NCBI GenBank assembly: GCA_963576735.1 | Contig: OY755183.1 | Location: 8,575,213-8,639,212, forward strand | DNA from: Bedellia somnulentella | Taxonomy: Eukaryota > Arthropoda > Insecta > Lepidoptera > Bedelliidae | Length of the DNA stretch: 64,000 nucleotides | Direction: 5' to 3' | Part shown: positions 57,226 through 64,000 of the stretch, in pieces | Numbering within the stretch: position 1 is the first letter of the stretch | How the letters are laid out: every line of letters starts with the position of its first letter | Notes under the pieces: generated by a model | Database searches by the model: none | The model's input: the letters and a program-made list of their open reading frames with translations, nothing else | What the model was told of the DNA's origin: nothing | Position numbers and translations under genes: made by a program

Positions 57226-57505
57226 CCTTGTGATTCGATTGCGAATTTGACGTCATTTGGAACTGTAAGTTACGGTGCTTAGGCAGCTTAAGACCTCTAA
57301 AACAACAACGTATTTGAAGTACCTCTACTTAAATAAGTGCTTAAAAAGCTGCTTAAAATAATGCTGAAATATGGTAGAATTCAATAGGTAGATTGAATAA
57401 AAATCTCATGATAGCACTACTTAAAAATAAATATTTAGATAAATATACGGTTTTATGTGATTCGATTGCGAATTTGACGTCATTTGGTATCATGAGATTT
57501 TTTAT
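57226..57505. repeat. direct and inverted repeat cluster
   Basis: GTGATTCGATTGCGAATTTGACGTCATTTGG occurs at 57230-57260 and again at 57456-57486, nearly exact over 31 bases. Separately AAAAATCTCATGATA at 57399-57413 is exactly inverted at 57488-57502. The second direct copy lies inside the inverted pair, suggesting a small element or a local rearrangement. Confidence 0.7.
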
Positions 57506-60500
57506 CACTATGGACTACATTGGGAGGTCTTATTACTAAAAGCCACCTCTTTCAGACAACTTTTGTTTTCTCTGTTAAATATATTCAAGATAAAAAAACA
57601 AGGGTTAAACTATTTATTAAGTTATGAGTGATACAACAAGAAGGCTTAGAGTTAAAACTTATCGTATGTCATATAGGTTTTGTGATTATGATGACGCCCT
57701 TAGTCTGGTTGTTATAATAATAAAAACTCGCTTCTAGATCGTCGAGAGATAAAACTCTGCTTAGTGCTTACGGCAGTTATACGCGTGACAAAGACATAAA
57801 TAACCAAAAAGTATATCGTGTTAGTATGCCTTACCACAGCTCGTTTAATTGATTTTTTCTAGGGGAAACTTAATCTGAGTTGTATGGTAAGGCCGGGTAT
57901 ATTTATTTATTTATTTATTTACATACTCAACATCGTCGTCACACGTTATATAACCTTTTTTTATTAATTTTGTTGGTAGTTCTCACAAAACCAGTTGGCC
58001 TGTTGCCACTTTAGACCATTGAAACCAACACAGTTTAACTATAAAACTAGATATTACTACAAATCACGAGTTTTAGTTTCAACACTTAATTGGGACGGCG
58101 GGTCTAGCAACGTAAAGTTACTGATTTGGCGCTATATTTTCTTTATCTAGCTTTTTTGCCATCGTTAACTGTTTTTTTTAAAAAGCTTTGTTTGATTTTC
58201 TTAAAAGCTACTTCAAAAACTCCACTCAATGGCAAAAAGTACGTCATTTAAGCGATTTGTGTCTTCCAATAAGACAATATGAGGATCGCTTTATTTAAAA
58301 AGGGTGCTACCGCAAAATATTCTGTGTAACTAGTATCTGCTACGTTTAACTTACGTAACTTATCCTTTCGAAACATACAGTTTAGACTATTGATTGCTAA
58401 AGAGAAAGATCCCAGATTATGCTTTAATAGTTTCCTAAAAAATAGTTTGAACAAAAACAGAATAACTTTCTTCTATTTAGTTTTATTTAGCGTTAAAAAT
58501 CTCATGCAGCCCATTTGAGCTAGTAGAAGTAGCCACTACATAAAACACACCGGTGCGCGGTGCATGTCTTGGGAAAGTTCATTGCCTCCGTAAGATCACG
58601 ACTGCCAAGTGCATGGCAATACAATCCGGTACATGGACCAACTATTATCTGTCACATTTGTATTTAAATACTATATATAAATTTCATTGACTTTGTATTT
58701 GAGAGCACGGTATATTAATTATACAAAAAGTACATTTTATGCTGTAAAAACCATCACCACTAATCAGTATATTTCGTCGGTGTTAAAAAGAAGTTAATAT
58801 TACGCATTAATGAAAAACAAGCAAACTTATAAGGAAACTTTTGTAACTTCAATACGGATACGTAGTAAAGCTGTGAAATTACTTTCATAATTGAACAATA
58901 TCATTCTAAAGTACCCAAATTAAAATGCAATTGTGTATGAATATGCCACTTACATAATGGTCAAATATACTATGTATAGTTTTAAGACAAAAGCGGTGCT
59001 CTATTAGAATGCATTGACAGTAAAAATATGAGTGAGAGTATAATATAAAAATAGTCCAGGGAAACGCAAAGGTCAAAGCCCTCAGGAGGTTTATATCTAG
59101 GAGTGTGGGTAGTTTCCCCCTCCTCCAGGGAAGCCACCGTATGCTATTAACGAACCGGTCGTCATGGAAATTTTCGCTTGCAACAGTTGCTATCTGTGAG
59201 CTTAACTATTGTACTACTTTAGTGTGTAATTGAGCTAATACAATTGATACAACAATGAACACTTGTAACAGTTTTAATTTGCTATATGCAATGCGTATCG
59301 AAGTAGGATACAATACAAGACATTAACAGACAAAAAAATTCACGTTATGATCACAAAAATATGCTGATTCAATGTAGAGTATACAAGATATTTAAAAACC
59401 AGCATAAATTAAACCATATATCATACTTGTGGTGCTCAGGAAGTAACAAGTAAGATCTAAAAACTGTAGTACCAATATTGAATATGCATATCTTATTCAC
59501 AAGTCCCGGAAATATAGATGATTATGATACAAACTAAAATATATTAGAGTCTTAAGAGCTCCAAACTCTAGATAACCTAGTTATGACCTAGACAAGGAAG
59601 TAATATGATTTCAAATATTATTTTAAGAACCATCAGTTCATTGCACATATTAACGTCAAATTATTATCTTTGAATTCCTGACGAGGTCAAAACTATTTGT
59701 TAATATTATCAGCAATCTACAACTAACTAAACCAAACTTAGAAATAGCCTTATGACCTAACTCAAGGGCCTCTATTTGAAGATAGCTACACTTTATACGG
59801 TCAACCAGTTAAATAGCTTAAAAAAATAAATTAAATATCCTTTAAGTCTTGAAATGCAATGCTGGTGAAAAAAGATATTTAGTTTTTTTGTGAACGACAT
59901 TAAAAACCGGGTTGTATTAAATACTGAGACGCCTTCTTCTACTTTCAATGTATTTTCAAGTATGACATTTATCAAGTAAGTTAATGGGATTGACATTCAA
60001 GGTTCTATACTTATTTTGTATTTTTATCTCGCATACGTTAATTGTATATATAAATTGTATCATGGGTGTATTGTGATATGATTGTGAGTAATAATAAGTT
60101 GAATGTAGTTTAAGTTCTTTCCTTACTGGAAATACCAAGAAAAATGGTATCGAATTAAAAATGCGTGTTGAAGTTTATGTTTTCAATATATACTTAATAT
60201 AAAGAGGAAAGATTTTTTTTGTTCGTTTGTTGAAATTAGGCTCCGAACCAACTCAACCGATTTAAAAAAGCTTTAATCAGTAGAAACCTACAACCTTAAG
60301 ACAAAGCATAAGCTATAGATTATTACGCTGATTTTCATGAAGGGTGAGTTGCAATTTAAATTTATTTACCTGTTTGAAGCTGGAGTGAGCCACTAGTTCG
60401 TTATAAAATCGATAAAGCTTTCGAATTTTGATGAATGTGGAATTTATGTCAGAATAAAAACTTAGCTTTTCATATTTGATCAGCTTAAAAAAAATAACGG

Positions 60501-61545
60501 ATTGTTTGGATAAATCGATTGGTCCCGACCTACATCGACAGATGTGCAATGTCATTGACCGGAGTGCGATTCACGTCAGTACGATTTCGCACGCTATTTA
60601 ATGCACCGTTGCGTCTTGCCCTTGCATCTCGCACGTCTTAATGTAGCTGTAATTATTGGTATCATGAAAATAAAGCTCATCCGGCTAAACCAAGGTGAAA
60701 TTTTAGTCAAAACGCTCAACGGAACGTCATAAGTATTTTTTAAATATAATATTTATTTTTAGTCCTGAATTGTATCTCTATGTGTCATATGGACAATATG
60801 TGACCCAACATTTGTGTAGTTTCTGAATAGTATGCTAATGAGATAGAATGTAAGCTACAGTTTCCCATGTCATACATTCGGTGGTCTTTACTATTCCTCC
60901 GAAGGTTTCCCTCACTATCTATGCAAAAAATTAAATTTCTACGTTTAGAATAATTCAAAATGTCATTTTCCCCATCGTTGTGAGTGGGAAAAATACCGTT
61001 TATATGTTCAATTAAGTGAACCAATGCATTTCAAAATATTTTAATGGTTATGATTCCTTTTTGCAGTTGCGATTGCTAAACTAGATTTTATTATTTTTTA
61101 CCCAATTAATACTTTGTTGAAGAACGCACGTTAGCGCAATTTTGTAGGTCAGTTTTCGTAATGAAACTCATTTGTGTGATGCTATCAGTTCTTTGTATAA
61201 GCCTAATTTGCATTACCTAAATAAGAAACTAGTGGGTTTAGTAATCAGTTTTTGGGTAGGAAAATGTTTGGAACCTCGTTTTTCATATTTGGAGGAGGAA
61301 AATGACCGATCAGAATTAAGAATAGAGTAAAACTAATCGGTTTATAGGCTCTCTAAAACAAGAGCTTTCTGTAATAACAGTCAAGTTCAAGAGGCACATC
61401 AATCATGCCCACTATGGCTATGAGTTTATCAAGAGTTGAAGTTAATAGAATTATTCGTCACAAATCCCTTTTATTATTGACTGACTATTAATATAGAAAC
61501 GGACCGTCTTTTTCCCTATATTCGGTTGTTTTTTTCTTCGTGCTT
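57506..61545. other. non-coding stretch with a few CpG-richer islands
   Basis: No gene. Less AT-rich islands lie at about 58550-58640 (CACCGGTGCGCGGTGCATG), 59050-59165 (includes GCAAAGGTCAAAGCCC, a nuclear-receptor half-site) and 60555-60650 (GTGCGATTCACGTCAGTACG). They could be regulatory elements of a surrounding intron, but this is only an inference. (TATT)n at 57900-57920. Confidence 0.4.
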
Positions 61546-61548
61546 AGA

Positions 61549-61711
61549 CATACATACATAAATATACTCACGGCTATAAATCTGAAATTTTAGAAAGTTT
61601 AGTGGGAAAATGATGCTAAAATAAAGGGTTTTGGTGATGGGTCTCCAACCGCATCGCCCAAAAATCCAATAAAAAGGCCCAATACCCTTAGTCGCCTCTT
61701 ACGACACCCGT
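61549..61711 (-). repeat. retroposon family B copy
   Basis: From GGGTGTCGTAAGAGGCGACT to GCCGTGAGTATATTTATG on the - strand, with an internal deletion of the CTGAGGAATT…CTAGGG block. Confidence 0.8.
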
Positions 61712-62032
61712 GCTTAGACTTCGTATTTATTTCAATTTGAATACTTGTTTCAGCTATAAAGCATACTTAGTCATACGAATTAACCGTTAGCTTGACATAA
61801 ATATCAGGATTGTCACGCTATCAAGATTCTCAGAAAGATCTTAAAGAGACAATAACACTGTAAAAATCATGACAAAGAAAATTTGAAACAATATTTATAT
61901 GAATTATTCACACTTTGATTATTTTCCCCAAAAGAAGTAGCTAGAACTTGAAATCACCAATTCTATATTTTTCACTCTCATATTTAAAGTACCACGGTTG
62001 TGAGCCAACAGTTTGACAACGTTTGACTAAAC

Positions 62033-63002
62033 CAGGTATGGGCAACCTTTGTCATGATGCGTGCCAAACTGATTATAAATATACAGACGCGGGCCAGACC
62101 CTCTTTTTAGCCCCTCAGCGTACTAATCGTAAGCTACATTTTCATGGCTATTAGTGTCGGAAAATGATAGTAGCTTCCAGACCTCGTTTGAGTTTCTTAA
62201 AAGCAAATTTTGGTTTAAAATGCTTTTAGGTGGTTGTTTAACTCATTTGAGTTGACTCTTTTTTGTAATTTCAAGTCCAGGTCGTTTAAGTGACCTGTGA
62301 TATCGACGAGAAATTCTAAATCGCCTAACCATTTTGGATCACTAAGTTCTACAATGGGTTTTTCCTTGATTGCCATAACATCAGCAATTTCTTTTCTAAG
62401 GTCATAAAATCTCTAACATTTTTCCTTTGCTTAACGACTTTACTTCGCAAAAGTACGTCACATCATCGTATTCAGATGCGAGATCCTCTAAAAATGCTTT
62501 GAATCGAATAAAATTGATAGTCTTTACTCAAGACTCATAACGTCTTGTAATAGGATGGACTAGGAACACAAGTTTTGTTGGTGGATAATGCAATGCAAAA
62601 CTATCAAATAATTTTTCTGAATGTTCAATTCAGTTGCTTTTTCATTCAAAATTCCAATGAAGCCCTTTCATGAAACGACCATAGAAGGCGCACCATCTGT
62701 TTACACCCCCACTGATGGCTCCACTGCAATCTGAAAGATACTGGGATGTTATTGCGTTTTTCGATAAGTTACCTATTCATTGCGTACGTGCGCTGCAAAT
62801 TTACGGACTCATAGTAACCATAACAAGCAATAGTTGTCATTTATATTACAAGTAGTCGTTCATTTCAGTTTTCATTTAATTTTTCTTTTTTATACAACGT
62901 GCATACCCAGTTTCCACTCGAAATTTCAAAATGTGTTGCGGGCCGGGCCAAAAGCCAAAGCGGGCCGGATCCGGCCCGCGGGCCGGCAGTTGCCCATACA
63001 TG
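62033..63002 (-). mobile_element. hAT DNA transposon, internally deleted
   Basis: 970 bp with inverted ends CAGGTATGGGCAAC / CATGTATGGGCAAC (one mismatch in 14) and a perfect 8-bp target duplication GACTAAAC (62025-62032 and 63003-63010). Near the right end it has the GGGCCGGATCCGGCCCGCGG block common in Charlie-like hAT elements. The interior encodes a transposase relic on the - strand. Confidence 0.85.
62250..62720 (-). pseudogene. hAT transposase remnant (GTF2IRD2/FAM200-like)
   Basis: On the - strand about 62395-62262 reads EIADVMAIKEKPIVEL, WLGDLEFLVDITGHLNDLDL and KLQKRVNSNE. This is the D..WL.DLAFLVDIT.HLN.LN..LQG pattern of hAT transposases related to the domesticated genes GTF2IRD2 and FAM200. 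Upstream pieces (towards 62720) are in broken frames. Not functional. Confidence 0.7.
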
Positions 63003-63010
63003 GACTAAAC

Positions 63011-64000
63011 TATTAAAAAATTTGTATAACTTTAGTTCTGTGAATCATTAGTTTTTTTAGTACGTTGTCGCAGTTTAATGCACAATAATTAAGACTTTAA
63101 TTGCAGCCATTGCAGTGCGACCCAGTAATAATGTATACACGAATATAACCGCTTTAAAATAATCTACAAACTTGTTTCTCGATGCTGTAAGTTCATTGTC
63201 CGGAAGGGTTTACAACACTCGATAGTTTTGATATGTTAATTGATATTAAAACAACGAGGGTTTACTTTATGATCCAGTTTTAATAGCTTTTTGGGCATAT
63301 AAACTCGTATATAAAGAAGGATAAGCATTAATCATAGTTTTATTTGCTGCATGTTACGATATTATTTTTTGTGCGCTTAACTTCCAGTAGTCGCTTTTGT
63401 TATATTACTGCAGAAACAATTTAGACTTACGGTCAGCCAAGGTATAAAAGATCAAGATAAGAAGAGAGAAATGTAAGTAAAAGACAGTTAAATAAAAAAT
63501 CGATGGTGACGGGATTCCATACCCCTCAGGGTATATTCACCATTTCCGTTTTTAGCTTTTCTATCTATCTATTCTGTCATTTTATGTTATGCAAACCCGC
63601 ACTAGGTTAGGTGGTGGCCTATGTTCAAGTCACTATATTTTGGGTAGGCGCGCGCCCCTTGGTGGTAATATTTATGGACTAATCCGTAAGTATAGGCATA
63701 TATAGCTTTTCGCACCATATTTTTATATATTACTATAGCAACTGTGTAGATAAACAATGCGGCAAACCCCTTGTAGGTAGCTTATCTATTGTAGCATTTG
63801 TTAATTCGCACAATAAATTATTTTTATTTCTATATTTTTGGAATTGTAGACTCAAATATAATCCCATTCATTTGTCAGTTCGTGTGCTAACAATATAAAT
63901 ATGTAACTAAAGAACGACCATTACCAAACCTTGAACTTCTTAGTATAACACAATTGATAATATTGCAACATAATTTAGTAAATAGATTTGTGTTATCTTA
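63011..64000. other. non-coding stretch to the right edge
   Basis: AT-rich. GGTGACGGGATTCCATACCCCTCAGGGTATATTCACC at 63504-63541 contains a small palindrome (ATACCCCTCAGGGTAT). No coding frame and no known repeat recognised. Confidence 0.45.

Noticed and set aside
1..64000. Search for an unusual multi-gene system (defence cluster, biosynthetic cluster, CRISPR)
   Set aside because: Coding sequence outside the two or three host genes is explained by transposable elements; no further gene group is supported.

Overview
This is a repeat-dense, AT-rich stretch of an insect nuclear genome. It is most likely a moth or butterfly (inference). The evidence is the short exons with GT-AG introns, the large number of short retroposons with (TATG)n or (TTATG)n tails, the tRNA-headed SINEs, and LINE, copia and cut-and-paste element remnants of the kinds common in Lepidoptera. 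Nothing here is bacterial, and there is no CRISPR array or operon.

Genes. The one well-conserved cellular gene is WBP11 (WW-domain-binding protein 11, a nuclear pre-mRNA splicing factor). It has eleven coding exons on the + strand from 3459 to 18433, joining in frame to 529 residues. Its introns hold most of the repeats in the first 18 kb. A second, smaller gene on the - strand (37647 down to 36077, three exons, 159 residues) encodes a Ly6/uPAR three-finger protein with a signal peptide, ten mature cysteines and a GPI-type tail. A third, tentative two-exon gene (32752 down to 32312) would encode a small secreted protein whose end runs into a retroposon. Around 50.77-51.21 kb there is a promoter-like island with a perfect NRF1/Erect-wing site and a splice donor. 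It may be the untranslated first exon of a + strand gene lying mostly to the right, which would make 51-64 kb a long intron (inference).

Layout. 0-1 kb: copia-type gag, primer-binding site and short LTR, running off the left edge on the - strand. 1-3.4 kb: old repeats and the WBP11 upstream region. 3.4-18.5 kb: WBP11, with a head-to-tail dimer of a CACTA-like element in intron 9. 18.6-24.1 kb: a LINE tail, a Transib element (RAG1-related transposase) inserted in a retroposon, a LINE reverse transcriptase fragment and a P-like element with an 8-bp target duplication. 24.1-32.2 kb: retroposons, a 549-bp foldback element and a 435-bp MITE. 32-38 kb: the two small - strand genes. 38-41 kb: repeats and a perfect 37-bp inverted repeat. 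41.1-48.15 kb: a LINE interrupted by a DNA transposon, itself interrupted by a second LINE, itself interrupted by a tRNA-derived SINE. 48-64 kb: mostly non-coding, with a 970-bp hAT remnant at 62.0-63.0 kb.

No new multi-gene system is apparent. The points most worth a second look are the four-level nest, the Transib element whose end is the RSS heptamer CACAGTG, the CACTA-like dimer whose outer ends are perfect while its inner ends have decayed, the SINE that scatters CACGTG motifs, and the Ly6 gene. All family names come from recognition by eye; no database search was run.
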